Below, piece by piece: positions 44,286-52,679 of a stretch of 62,049 nt of DNA. Where the stretch lies: assembly GCF_012524165.2 (NCBI RefSeq), contig NZ_JABACJ020000042.1:1-62049 (forward strand), in the 5' to 3' direction. Numbering within the stretch: position 1 is the stretch's first letter; every line of letters begins with the position of its first letter. The DNA is from Faecalicatena faecalis (GTDB taxonomy: Bacteria; Bacillota; Clostridia; Lachnospirales; Lachnospiraceae). The notes below the pieces were generated by a model, which worked only from the letters and a program-made list of their open reading frames with translations, did not search any database and was not told where the DNA came from. A program made the position numbers and the translations under genes.

Positions 44286-44327
44286 TCCATTGGTACGATA
44301 CCATCGGAAATCCCAGGCTGCATTGTA
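44286..44327 (-). terminator. Terminator after the nucleoside-importer operon
   Basis: An imperfect stem of about 15 bp (CCTGG...CCATTGGTA with TACCATCGG...CCAGG), followed on the minus strand by TTGTTTGTATTT. Confidence 0.65.
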
Positions 44328-44364
44328 CAGAACACCTCTATGTCCCATTTACATCTATTCTTTT

Positions 44365-45357
44365 TTATCTTTCCTCGCGGAAGTAATTTAATCCGCAGCT
44401 CTTTGGCTGTGCATGTTCTTTGCTCTGTCTCATACTTGTCACAACAAGCACAATAATCGTAGCAACATAAGGCGCCATGTCATAAATCTGTGCTGGCAGT
44501 CCCGGAATCTTCACATACATACGCATAATTGTCAGCCCGCCAAATACAAGTGCGACTAAAATACCTCTTGCTGGACTCCATGTAGCAAAAATAACAAGTG
44601 CCACCGCCAGCCAGCCATAGCCGCTGACACATCCATGTACCCAAACGCCCTTCGTTGTGACCATACTCATATACATACCGCCGATACCACAGATTCCTCC
44701 ACCTACAACGGTTGCGATATATTTATACTTTGTAATGTTAATTCCTGCTGCATCTGCTGTTGCCGGGTCTTCTCCAATCGCACGCAGATTCAAGCCGACA
44801 CGTGATTTATTGAAGAACCAAGTCATTACGACTGCCAGTATGATTGCAAAATATACAAGCCAGTTATATTGGAACAAAAGTTTTCCAATGACTGGGATAT
44901 CAGACAACACTGGAATATGCAGCCTGGAGAATGCATCCTTTGTGATTCCGCTTACTGTCACATAACCTCCGGCCTTAAGTCCGATATATTCTCCGAAAAA
45001 GTTACCGAATCCTGTACCAAATATGGTCAGCGTCAATCCTGTTACATTCTGGTTCGCACGCAGCGAAATGGTCAGGAAACTATAGATCAATGCACCGAAG
45101 CTGCCCGCAATAAAGGATACAAGCAGTGCGATCAGTGCAGACACGGCTCCGCTTGGAGTTCCTCCGCCCTTTGTGACTGCCTGCTCATAATAGTAAGAAC
45201 CGGCAAGTCCTGTGATTGCTCCCATGAACATCATACCTTCCACACCAAGGTTCAGATTTCCTGATTTCTCTGTCAGGATCTCACCCAATGCGCCCAGGAG
45301 CAGCGGTGTTCCCGCCAATACTGCTGCAATAAATAAACTATTTAATGTACTAAGCAT
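44365..45357 (-). CDS. Nucleoside ABC transporter permease (YufQ/NupQ type)
   Basis: 330 residues with about nine membrane segments and the BPD_transp_2 family pattern: LGALGEILTEKSGNLNLGVEGMM at the start (here GEILTEKSGNLNLGVEGM) and LRAIGEDPATADAAGINITKYK as the ATPase-contact region. With the other permease it forms the channel for a purine or pyrimidine nucleoside. It overlaps the upstream permease gene by 8 bp. Confidence 0.93.
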   Translation of the reverse strand: MLSTLNSLFIAAVLAGTPLLLGALGEILTEKSGNLNLGVEGMMFMGAITGLAGSYYYEQAVTKGGGTPSGAVSALIALLVSFIAGSFGALIYSFLTISLRANQNVTGLTLTIFGTGFGNFFGEYIGLKAGGYVTVSGITKDAFSRLHIPVLSDIPVIGKLLFQYNWLVYFAIILAVVMTWFFNKSRVGLNLRAIGEDPATADAAGINITKYKYIATVVGGGICGIGGMYMSMVTTKGVWVHGCVSGYGWLAVALVIFATWSPARGILVALVFGGLTIMRMYVKIPGLPAQIYDMAPYVATIIVLVVTSMRQSKEHAQPKSCGLNYFREER

Positions 45358-46447
45358 GATGTTCCTCCTTTCCTCTGAAGATCAGCCGGTATGTAATAAA
45401 GAACTCACATCCCAGCATAAAGAACAGGATAATACCAATCAATAGATCCGATGCCGACGCCGGTATCTTAAAGTTGGTCTGAATAGTATTCGATCCTCTC
45501 TCCAGCATAGCAATAAACACGGATACAATGAGCATTCCATAAGGATTCATCTTAGCCAGCCAGGCTACTGTGATTGCAGTGAAGCCGACGCCGCCAGCGG
45601 TCCCTTCTGTAATTGTGTAATCCGCGCCTGCAAACTGCAGCATACCTACCAGTCCGCATAAAGCACCGGATAAGAACATCGTACGCCGAAAGACCTTGCT
45701 GACATTGATTCCCGCATATCTCGCAGTATTGTTACTTTCACCTACAACTGCAATCTCATATCCCTGTTTTGTCTTATTGAAATAGATCCATGATACAACG
45801 ACCAGAACTAAGGCCAATATCCATCCCCAATGAACACCAAGCACCTTGGTAAGTCTTGCCCCCGGCACCAGCATAGCAATCTTTGGGAAACTGCTGCCTG
45901 GTGCTTTCCAAGGACCATTCATCAGATATTTAATGAACGCCAGTGCTATATAATTCAGCATCAGGGTGAACAGTGTCTCATTCGTTCCCCATTTTGCCTT
46001 GCAGACTGCCGGCAGAAGTCCATACAGCCCTCCAGCGACCATTCCTGCAAGCATCATCAAAACGACCAGCGGAAGCTTTGGGAAAATGTGTGCCGTAAAC
46101 AGACCAAATGCTCCTGCTGCCACAGCGCCTACCAATATCTGTCCCTCTGCTCCGATATTCCAGAACTTCATCTTAAAAGCAAAGGAAATTCCAATTGCCG
46201 TAATCAGAAGCGGAACTGCCAGTTTCACGGTCTCATGGATAACGGTCCTGGACCCCCATGCACCAATCACCATCGCTTTATATACCTCTAATGGATTGTG
46301 CCCCAATACTAAAATCAGAAGGCCTCCGGTAATCAGCGAAAGTACAAATGCAATAGCACGGATTCCCCAGGCTTTCTCCTGGGAGATGGTTCCCCGTTTC
46401 ACCATACGGATCAACGGTTCTTTTGCCTGTACGTGTGCTTTGCTCAT
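45350..46447 (-). CDS. Nucleoside ABC transporter permease (YufP/NupP type)
   Basis: 365 residues: a charged N terminus of about 25 residues, then about nine membrane helices, with FKMKFWNIGAEGQILVGAVAA and VVGESNNTARYAGINVSKVF as family hallmarks. It is the second permease of the importer. Its start overlaps the ATPase stop by 4 bp (46444-46447). Confidence 0.93.
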   Translation of the reverse strand: MSKAHVQAKEPLIRMVKRGTISQEKAWGIRAIAFVLSLITGGLLILVLGHNPLEVYKAMVIGAWGSRTVIHETVKLAVPLLITAIGISFAFKMKFWNIGAEGQILVGAVAAGAFGLFTAHIFPKLPLVVLMMLAGMVAGGLYGLLPAVCKAKWGTNETLFTLMLNYIALAFIKYLMNGPWKAPGSSFPKIAMLVPGARLTKVLGVHWGWILALVLVVVSWIYFNKTKQGYEIAVVGESNNTARYAGINVSKVFRRTMFLSGALCGLVGMLQFAGADYTITEGTAGGVGFTAITVAWLAKMNPYGMLIVSVFIAMLERGSNTIQTNFKIPASASDLLIGIILFFMLGCEFFITYRLIFRGKEEHHA

Positions 46448-48042
46448 GATTCCACCCCTTCCTTCTTAGCTGTCTTATTTCCTTCTGGCTCATCCTTTGC
46501 CAGCTTATCATCCTCTACATGAATCATCATAAGGCCGATATCTTCTTTTGTGACCTCCTTCGGATCTACAATACCGCTCACTTTTCCTCCGCACAGTACC
46601 ATGATTCTGTCAGAAAGTTCCATCAGGACATCTAAGTCCTCACCTATGAAAATGACTGCAACGCCCTTTTTCTTCTGCTCATTCAGCAGTTCATAGATTC
46701 GGTAAGAGGAGTTGATATCCAATCCTCGTACCGGATAGGCCACGATCAGTACGGATGGACTTAATGCAATCTCCCTTCCCAGCAGGACCTTCTGGACATT
46801 TCCGCCGGACAGACGTCCTACCGGAGTCTCCACGCCCGGAGTTACGATCTCCAGTTCCTCGATCAACTGCTCTGCCAGCACTTTAGGTGCTTTCCTGTCT
46901 ACAAAAATACCTTTTTTATTTTTATAGCTGCGCAGCATTACATTATCGGTCATATCCATGCCTGCCACCAGCCCCATACCAAGCCTGTCCTCTGGAACAA
47001 ACGCCATTGAGATTCCCTTTTTCACAATCTCATCCGGTCTTAATCCCAGGATTCGCTCCTTGATCGGTTCGCCTTCATGTTCTCCTGTGTAGAGTACGGA
47101 ACCTCCGATCGTAGGATATAATCCCGCAATAGCCTCACAAAGTTCTCTCTGTCCACTGCCTGCGATACCGGCAACTCCCAGGATTTCTCCGCCGTATGCA
47201 GAGAAGGAGACATTATCTAAAGCCTTTACCCCGTCACCGTTCAAACAGGTCAGCCCAATGACTTGAAGCCTCTCCGGCCTCTCTTCCACCTTCGGGCGGT
47301 CAATAGCCAGACTGATCGGCCTTCCCACCATCATCTCGGTAAGCTGGGCCTGATTCGTCTTATCGGTATCTACAACGCCGATATATTCCCCTTTCCTCAA
47401 AATCGCCACTCGGTCTGAAATCGCCATAACTTCATTCAGCTTATGAGTGATGATAATAATCGACTTTCCATCCTTCTTCATGTTCCGCAGTACGGCAAAA
47501 AGCTTTTCTGTCTCCTGCGGTGTCAGAACAGCCGTCGGCTCATCTAGAATCAGGATGTCTGCCCCTCTGTAAAGCACCTTAAGAATCTCTACGGTCTGCT
47601 TTTCAGATACAGCCATATTATAGACCTTTTTGGCCGGATCGAGCTCAAACCCATAACGGGAAGCCAGATCCCTGACCTTTTGATTGATTTCCTTCCGATT
47701 CACGGTCGCCTTCCCGTCCAGGCCGAGTACGATATTCTCTGCCGCGGTCAGTACTTCAACCAGTTTAAAATGCTGATGAATCATACCGATTCCCAACTCA
47801 AAGGCATCTCTCGGAGAACGGATCGTGACCTGCTTTCCATGAACATCGATCTCCCCATGGTCCGGAAAATAAATTCCAGAAAGCATGTTCATCAATGTTG
47901 TCTTACCACTTCCATTCTCTCCCAAAAGTGCGAGGATCTCTCCATCCCGTAGTTCCAGGTCTACATCCTTATTGGCAACGACCTTTCCAAATGTTTTGGT
48001 GACATGATGCATACGAACTGCAAATTCTGTAGTCTCGCCCAA
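46444..48042 (-). CDS. Nucleoside ABC transporter ATP-binding protein, tandem domains (YufO/NupO type)
   Basis: 532 residues with two ATPase halves. The first has an intact Walker A (LLGENGSGKTTLM) and LILDEPTAVLTPQE. The second has a degenerate P-loop (VAGIAGSGQRELCEAIAG, no Lys) and Walker B VLIVAYPVRGLD, as is usual in sugar/nucleoside tandem ATPases. It drives the importer with both permeases and the BMP lipoprotein. It is separated from the lipoprotein gene by 184 bp holding a terminator-like hairpin. Confidence 0.94.
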   Translation of the reverse strand: MGETTEFAVRMHHVTKTFGKVVANKDVDLELRDGEILALLGENGSGKTTLMNMLSGIYFPDHGEIDVHGKQVTIRSPRDAFELGIGMIHQHFKLVEVLTAAENIVLGLDGKATVNRKEINQKVRDLASRYGFELDPAKKVYNMAVSEKQTVEILKVLYRGADILILDEPTAVLTPQETEKLFAVLRNMKKDGKSIIIITHKLNEVMAISDRVAILRKGEYIGVVDTDKTNQAQLTEMMVGRPISLAIDRPKVEERPERLQVIGLTCLNGDGVKALDNVSFSAYGGEILGVAGIAGSGQRELCEAIAGLYPTIGGSVLYTGEHEGEPIKERILGLRPDEIVKKGISMAFVPEDRLGMGLVAGMDMTDNVMLRSYKNKKGIFVDRKAPKVLAEQLIEELEIVTPGVETPVGRLSGGNVQKVLLGREIALSPSVLIVAYPVRGLDINSSYRIYELLNEQKKKGVAVIFIGEDLDVLMELSDRIMVLCGGKVSGIVDPKEVTKEDIGLMMIHVEDDKLAKDEPEGNKTAKKEGVES

Positions 48043-48164
48043 TTCTTCACCCTCCTTCTTATCCTTCCTTTTCCTCTCCTATTTCAGGTACCCCGTAATG
48101 CACGCCTTTTTGGACCTCTAAGGTATGTATTACGTGATGTCCGAAAATCTGTCTTATCCTAAAA

Positions 48165-48191
48165 ACAGAGCCGTCATAACAACGGCTCTGT
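48165..48191 (-). terminator. Terminator between BMP lipoprotein and ATPase genes
   Basis: ACAGAGCCG (48165-48173) pairs with CGGCTCTGT (48183-48191), followed on the minus strand by TTTTTAGG. It would let the binding protein be made in excess over the membrane subunits. Confidence 0.75.
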
Positions 48192-48226
48192 CAAACAACT
48201 GAACGAATCTCTGGCTGATAATACGA

Positions 48227-49402
48227 TTATTCAACCACGTTGCATCCATCAATGATATAGCACCAGGATGGTGCGGATGCTTCTTCCTGCTCAGGATAAT
48301 GATCGCCTTCTGCAACTTCAATTTTCTCGCCATCTGGGCTTGTCCCTTTAAGCGGGCCTGCAAATACCTGAAGTTCTCCTGATTTCAATGCTTCTGTTGC
48401 CTTATCAATCGCTTCCTGTGTTCCTTCTGCTGCGATATCTGTATTCAAAGGTGACAGATAAACTGCACCAACATCAAGGCCCTTGCACCAGTCTGTCGGG
48501 AGTTCTTTTCCATCAATCATATTCTGTACGGCTTCTGTTACATAGATGCCCCAGTCAATACGTGCGGAAATCAGAGAAGCCTTCGGAGCTGCGTCAATCA
48601 TGTCGTTGTTGTATCCAACCTGGAATGCACCGTTCTCCTCTGCTGTTGTTGCCGGAGCGGTAGAATCTGAATGCTGTGAAATCACATCGCAGCCACGCTC
48701 GATCAGAGCCTTTGCAACCTGTGATTCAACGGTCGGATCATTCCAGGAGTTCGTGTACATGATGTCCATTGTAACATCTGGGTTCACGCTCTTAGCTCCA
48801 AGATAGAATGCTGTGTATCCACTGATGACCTCTGCAAATGGGAAAGCAGCAACGTATCCGAGCTTGTTGCTCTCTGTCTTCATTCCTGCTGCGATACCTG
48901 CCAGGTAACGTGCCTGATAGATTGATGCAAAATAGTTATGCATATTATCAAGACCGGAATCCTTTGCCTGATATCCTGTTGCATGGCAGAACTGAATGTC
49001 TGGGTACTCTGCAGCAACTTCTTTTACATAATCCTCATATCCAAAGCTTGTTGCAAAGATAATGTTACATCCTGCATCTACAAGCTCTCTTAATGCGGTG
49101 TCACACTCTGCTCCCTCCGGTACGTTGAACTTATTGACAATCTGATCATCACTTAAGCCCAGAGATTTCTGCATCTCTTTTGTACCGAGATCATGGTTGT
49201 ATGTGTATCCCATGTCACTTGCGTCAGAGATGTGCACAAATCCTACTTTGATGTCTTCTTTCGCAATCCCCTTTGTGCTCTCTGTCTTCTTGTCGTCTTT
49301 GCCTGAACTGTCGGATTCAGCCGCCGGCTTAGAACCACACCCGGCTAACAGGCCGATGACCATCGTCGCGCACAAGATTGCGCTCAAAATCTTCTTTTTC
49401 AT
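48227..49402 (-). CDS. BMP family nucleoside-binding lipoprotein
   Basis: 391 residues of the BmpA/PnrA/NupN family: lipobox LLAGC (Cys about 22), then VGFVHISDASDMGYTYNHDLG, CNIIFATSFGYEDYVKEVA, YFASIYQARYLAGIAAG and GCDVISQHSDSTAPAT. It captures nucleosides outside the membrane for the importer encoded downstream. It is the first gene, with GGAGGAG before its start. The C-terminal region after about residue 300 is rich in acidic residues, and cysteines flank the final tryptophan. Confidence 0.94.
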   Translation of the reverse strand: MKKKILSAILCATMVIGLLAGCGSKPAAESDSSGKDDKKTESTKGIAKEDIKVGFVHISDASDMGYTYNHDLGTKEMQKSLGLSDDQIVNKFNVPEGAECDTALRELVDAGCNIIFATSFGYEDYVKEVAAEYPDIQFCHATGYQAKDSGLDNMHNYFASIYQARYLAGIAAGMKTESNKLGYVAAFPFAEVISGYTAFYLGAKSVNPDVTMDIMYTNSWNDPTVESQVAKALIERGCDVISQHSDSTAPATTAEENGAFQVGYNNDMIDAAPKASLISARIDWGIYVTEAVQNMIDGKELPTDWCKGLDVGAVYLSPLNTDIAAEGTQEAIDKATEALKSGELQVFAGPLKGTSPDGEKIEVAEGDHYPEQEEASAPSWCYIIDGCNVVE

Positions 49403-49418
49403 AATCTTCTCCTCCTAC

Positions 49419-49467
49419 AAAAAAACTGGCTACCCTTTTAAGAATCACATTCCTATCTTGGATAGCC
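49419..49467 (-). terminator. Terminator-like hairpin in the leader of the nucleoside-importer operon
   Basis: In the RNA, GGCUAUCC pairs with GGGUAGCC (one G-U), an inner stem AGGAAU/AUUCUU adds six pairs, and AG plus seven U follow. It ends about 20 nt before the BMP start codon and begins about 9 nt after the predicted transcript start. It looks like an attenuator, though it could also be a stabilising 5' hairpin. Confidence 0.6.
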
Positions 49468-49482
49468 TTTTACTACACTTAA

Positions 49483-49511
49483 ATTTTACACCGCTGTGAA
49501 AAATAAGTCAA
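49483..49511 (-). promoter_or_regulatory. SigmaA-type promoter of the nucleoside-importer operon
   Basis: On the minus strand TTGACT (49506-49511), 17 nt, TAAAAT (49483-49488). Confidence 0.75.
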
Positions 49512-49717
49512 GGTATCTGTCCCCTCTTTTACTGATTTGTCTATAAGTTTATTGATATTATGTACCCAACCTCTTATAATTAAAACAATATCCAGAAAGA
49601 ATCCACAATGTTTGGAAATATAAAAGATTTTTCCAGGAAATTTTTTCATATTTTAAACATTTTTATGTCACATAGAGTGATTCTCATTGTCTAATATAAC
49701 AGGAGGTGTTACCTGAA

Positions 49718-49816
49718 ATGATGCTTGGTGTAAAAGAGGAGATGGAGGATATTCATAGACTGCATTCCCAAAATTTAAAAGCTGGTATCTGGAATATCCG
49801 ATTACCGTCCCGGTAA
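49718..49816 (+). CDS. Possible 32-residue small protein
   Basis: An ATG-initiated frame of 32 codons with a strong AGGAGGTG site 10 nt upstream. It lies on the plus strand between two minus-strand operons. The sequence starts MMLGVKEEMEDIHRLHSQN and ends with a basic tail. It has no membrane segment and no recognised family. A TAATAT motif lies about 25 nt upstream without a clear -35. The interval 49512-49923 holds nothing else except the terminator below. Confidence 0.3.
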   Translation: MMLGVKEEMEDIHRLHSQNLKAGIWNIRLPSR

Positions 49817-49823
49817 AAAAAGA

Positions 49824-49869
49824 CAGTACACAGGGGCAGCTGCCATGAGGAAGCTGCCCCTGTGTACTG
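49824..49869 (-). terminator. Terminator of the spoVA operon
   Basis: A perfect 18-bp stem (CAGTACACAGGGGCAGCT and its complement, loop of 10 nt), followed on the minus strand by TCTTTTTTTACC. Confidence 0.92.
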
Positions 49870-49924
49870 ATCATTATCCATAGCCAATCCTTCTGATATC
49901 TCTAAATCAGACCTTCTATTTTCA

Positions 49925-50341
49925 TTACCAACGTTTAAAAAAGAATAGCAATGAACCCAGCCCTTTTCCCAAGGCCATCCCAATGACAAAAACAGAGATA
50001 TATCTCACAATCTTCAGTCTGCGCACAAAAATAGGGAATACATTCAGAATTTCTGCCAATGCCATGGACCAGCATCCTACGAAAATTCCTGCCAGCAGTC
50101 CAAAGACAGGAAGAATCCATGCCCCGTTGGGGATATGAATCTGAAATACGGAAAATAAATTACCTACGATTCCACCTATGGCAACACAGTCTTCGTAAAA
50201 CAGGATATGCTCTCCTGTATGGGTCCGGTCTGCAAAGTCTGCAATCACTCCCAGTTCGATGATAAAGGAGAACAATCCGCCTGCAACTACCAGACCGCCG
50301 CTAAGTCCGATGACTGCTAATATGATTTGATTTACCCACAT
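49925..50341 (-). CDS. spoVAB: Stage V sporulation protein AB
   Basis: 138 residues with four to five membrane helices and the SpoVAB pattern LSGGLVVAGGLFSFI, GVIADFADRTHT, YEDCVAIGGIVGNL and the GCWSMALAEILNVFPIF segment. It is a part of the spore inner-membrane system for dipicolinic acid. The start at 50341 has GGAGCAGGAG upstream and overlaps the end of spoVAA by about 40 bp. It is the last gene of the operon; spoVAC is located 17 kb away and other spoVA genes are outside the window. Confidence 0.93.
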   Translation of the reverse strand: MWVNQIILAVIGLSGGLVVAGGLFSFIIELGVIADFADRTHTGEHILFYEDCVAIGGIVGNLFSVFQIHIPNGAWILPVFGLLAGIFVGCWSMALAEILNVFPIFVRRLKIVRYISVFVIGMALGKGLGSLLFFFKRW

Positions 50342-50966
50342 CTAGCTCCTGCTCCCTTCTGGATGCATCCTCGACAAGCGTTGTCTGGATATCGTTTTCA
50401 TAAAGGCGCATCTGTACCTCCATTGGTGTAGGATCCACGGTAAACCGTTTCTTTCCAAAGTGATTGAAAAACACAAGAATTCCAATCGTGATCCCAATGG
50501 AGTAGGTCACCTCCATAATCGTAAATCCATCCGATTTCGTTCCCGTAACAAACTCATATATCTGTTTAAAAAGATCTGATGCAGATACATCATTATTAAA
50601 AGCCATGATAGAAAAAGCCGCACCACAGAATGTAATCAGCACAACAACTGCTGTTTTCAGTATATGAATGAACATCCCAGGAGTCTTCTGCTCTTCGTAT
50701 GTGATGATAATATCCTGTTCCCCCAGGTTTTGAACCTCCAGTCCTGGATATTTTTGATGGATACAGGCAATAATCTTTAATATAGAAATTACAAATCGCT
50801 GTTTCCCATTATCCGGGATCTTCAGCAGCTTGAGGGTCTTTAATTTCGGTATGATATCCTTATTACTGCATTCCAGCTCCACGATATCCCCGAGTGTGAT
50901 ATCTTTCTTCTGGACCTCCACATTCCGGTCTCCCTTAAGGTACACAGTATCATGATTAACAGCCAT
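50301..50966 (-). CDS. spoVAA: Stage V sporulation protein AA
   Basis: About 221 residues. The N-terminal cytoplasmic domain (1-110) has VYLKGDRNVEVQKKDITLGDI, typical of SpoVAA. Two membrane helices follow (about 120-140 and 165-190) with a DPTPMEVQMRLYE tail. It works with other SpoVA proteins in dipicolinic acid movement during spore formation and germination. The start is set at ATG 50966, inside a longer frame to 51029, because the SpoVAA homology begins there and GAGGGTGGA lies upstream. It overlaps the small membrane gene by 11 bp. Confidence 0.92.
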   Translation of the reverse strand: MAVNHDTVYLKGDRNVEVQKKDITLGDIVELECSNKDIIPKLKTLKLLKIPDNGKQRFVISILKIIACIHQKYPGLEVQNLGEQDIIITYEEQKTPGMFIHILKTAVVVLITFCGAAFSIMAFNNDVSASDLFKQIYEFVTGTKSDGFTIMEVTYSIGITIGILVFFNHFGKKRFTVDPTPMEVQMRLYENDIQTTLVEDASRREQELDVGKSNHISSHRT

Positions 50967-51117
50967 AGGATTCCACCCTCGGCCTCTGAACCAGAGTCCC
51001 CTCACTGCTTCTGATCTGACTGTTTTCACTCATATAGTAATAAAGAATCCCAATCACCACCGCTGCAAGCACAATACTAAACAGACAAATACGTATTTTC
51101 CTTCTGCCGTTTTCCAT
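50956..51117 (-). CDS. Small single-pass membrane protein in the spoVA operon
   Basis: 53 residues: a basic cytoplasmic start (MENGRRKIRI), one membrane helix of about 20 residues (CLFSIVLAAVVIGILYYY) and a polar tail with SENSQIRSSEG. It starts at ATG with AGGTGA upstream, and its stop overlaps the spoVAA start by 11 bp, so the two are translationally coupled. It sits directly behind the putative SigmaG promoter, so forespore expression is likely. It is too short to be called by most gene finders. I know no family name. Confidence 0.75.
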   Translation of the reverse strand: MENGRRKIRICLFSIVLAAVVIGILYYYMSENSQIRSSEGTLVQRPRVESYGC

Positions 51118-51153
51118 AACAATCACCTGACCTTTCCTAAAATACTACACCAT

Positions 51154-51182
51154 TAGTATCTGAAATTTCAGGGAAAGTATAC
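51154..51182 (-). promoter_or_regulatory. Putative SigmaG promoter of the small protein-spoVAA-spoVAB group
   Basis: On the minus strand GTATA (51178-51182), 17 nt, GATACTA (51154-51160). Boxes and spacing are identical to those before spoVAC at 32.5 kb, while the spacer sequences differ. Confidence 0.72.
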
Positions 51183-51187
51183 CTTAA

Positions 51188-51206
51188 TTTTCAGCTTTGC
51201 TGAAAA
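51188..51206 (-). terminator. Weak hairpin after sigF
   Basis: TTTTCAGC pairs with GCTGAAAA around a 3-nt loop, with little T beyond it. It may partly separate the spoIIA transcript from the spoVA group. Confidence 0.45.
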
Positions 51207-51214
51207 CCCGCCCA

Positions 51215-51934
51215 TCATACGGTTCCGAGTTTTCGCATGTTCTCGATAATACGTTTTTCCATCCGGGAGACCTGGACCTGGGATATGCCCAGTTTTTTCC
51301 CGACCTGGGTCTGAGTCTCATCTGCAAAATACCGCAGATAGATCAACTGCCTTTCCTCTTTGTCCAGGCTTTCCAGTAGTTGTTTTAATAACATATGGTC
51401 CAGAATCTTATCCTCTTTACGTTCTTTTTCTTCCAGCTTGTCCACAAGCCGGATCTCGCTTCCCTCCTTCTGATGAATTGGCTTATACAGAGATTCCACC
51501 TCACCGCCAGCCTCCATCGCCTGCACGATTTCTTCCTTATCCACCTCCATAGTCTCCGCCAGTTCTTCCAGAGTAGGCTCCCGGTCCAATTTTGCAATCA
51601 GTGCTTCTCTGGTCTGGAAGATTTTGTAAGACAGTTCTTTTAAAGAACGGCTCACCTTGATCATTCCATCATCCCGCAGAAAACGTTTGATTTCTCCTGA
51701 TATCATAGGAACCGCATAGGTAGAAAACTTGACATCATAGGACAGATCAAATTTGTCGATTGCCTTTAGAAGTCCGATGCTGCCAATCTGAAAAAGGTCC
51801 TCCGCATCTGTTCCCCTGCCATAAAATCTTTTTACCACGCACCATACAAGTCCTACATTTTCTTCTACTAATTGTTCTCTCGCTTCTTTATCCCCATCGT
51901 GTGATTTCTTGATTAAAGCGATTGTGTGGTCCAT
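51215..51934 (-). CDS. sigF: RNA polymerase sporulation sigma factor SigF
   Basis: 239 residues of the SigmaB/F/G branch. Region 2 has EDLFQIGSIGLLKAIDKFDLSYDVKFSTYAVPMISGEIKRFLRD (core binding and -10 recognition; quoted only as DLFQIGSIGLLKAID here in essence). Region 3 is REPTLEELAETMEV. Region 4 is RQLIYLRYFADETQTQ with the helix-turn-helix KKLGISQVQVSRMEKR. It directs early forespore transcription and is held inactive by SpoIIAB. Its start overlaps spoIIAB by 22 bp with AAAGGAAG upstream. The operon order is that of Bacillus and Clostridia. Confidence 0.96.
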   Translation of the reverse strand: MDHTIALIKKSHDGDKEAREQLVEENVGLVWCVVKRFYGRGTDAEDLFQIGSIGLLKAIDKFDLSYDVKFSTYAVPMISGEIKRFLRDDGMIKVSRSLKELSYKIFQTREALIAKLDREPTLEELAETMEVDKEEIVQAMEAGGEVESLYKPIHQKEGSEIRLVDKLEEKERKEDKILDHMLLKQLLESLDKEERQLIYLRYFADETQTQVGKKLGISQVQVSRMEKRIIENMRKLGTV

Positions 51935-52368
51935 AGTTTACTTCCTTTACCGATGGTTTTCTTCATCCGCACAGTGGTCCCTTCCCCCGGCACGGATTCG
52001 ACTTCTACTGAATCCATAAAGGCTTCCATGAATGCAAATCCCATCCCTGAACGTTCCAGCTCTGGTTTGCTTGTATATAAGGGCGTCATGGCCTGTTCTA
52101 CATCCTCTATGCCAACTCCATTATCCTTCACTTCCACCATGATCTGCGCCCCTTCGATCCGGCAGCGGATGGAAACCTTATGTATCTCATTCTCATATCC
52201 ATGAATGATTGCATTGGTCACCGCTTCTGAAATAGCGGTCTTCACATCCGCGACCTCCTCCACAGTAGGATTTAACTGTGTCAAAAATGCTGCCACCGAA
52301 ACTCTTGCAAACCCTTCATTTGACGAATGACTGTCAAATATAATCTCCATTTCATTTGTGTTTTTCAT
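51913..52368 (-). CDS. spoIIAB: Anti-sigma F factor SpoIIAB
   Basis: 151 residues of the GHKL ATPase fold: EAVTNAIIHGY (N box), KDNGVGIEDVEQAM (G1 box) and ERSGMGFAFMEAFMD (G2). It binds SigF in an ATP-dependent manner and phosphorylates SpoIIAA. The start overlaps the spoIIAA stop by 4 bp. Confidence 0.97.
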   Translation of the reverse strand: MKNTNEMEIIFDSHSSNEGFARVSVAAFLTQLNPTVEEVADVKTAISEAVTNAIIHGYENEIHKVSIRCRIEGAQIMVEVKDNGVGIEDVEQAMTPLYTSKPELERSGMGFAFMEAFMDSVEVESVPGEGTTVRMKKTIGKGSKLWTTQSL

Positions 52369-52679
52369 GCCTCGTCCTCCTCATATATCTGCATTATTTT
52401 TGTCACTCCCGACATTGTCAGGATCTTTTTAATCCTCGCATTTGTGTGTACTGCCCAGACTTCTCCGCCGATCAGCCGAATCATCTTGTACCGTCCCATG
52501 ATTACTCCAATTCCTGAACTATCCATAAAATCCGTTAGTCCAAAATCAAAAATCACATATTTGATATGATTTTTCTCGATCAATGTGTCTGCGTTCTTCC
52601 GCATCTCTTCTGCGTTATGGTGGTCTACCTCTTTTGGCAGATAGATGGTCAGGCAGTTTTCCTGTACCTGATATTTCAT
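52365..52679 (-). CDS. spoIIAA: Anti-sigma F factor antagonist SpoIIAA
   Basis: 104 residues of the STAS fold. The phosphorylatable serine is in DFMDSSGIGVIMGRYK. In the unphosphorylated form it binds SpoIIAB and frees SigF. The start follows GGAGGAGGAG. The upstream 100 nt contain no convincing SigmaH or Spo0A site that I could fix, although SigmaH control is expected from the family. Confidence 0.96.
   Translation of the reverse strand: MKYQVQENCLTIYLPKEVDHHNAEEMRKNADTLIEKNHIKYVIFDFGLTDFMDSSGIGVIMGRYKMIRLIGGEVWAVHTNARIKKILTMSGVTKIMQIYEEDEA

Noticed and set aside
49419..49500. Purine-class riboswitch before the nucleoside importer
   Set aside because: The leader between the predicted transcript start and the hairpin is too short for the aptamer, and the core sequence is absent.
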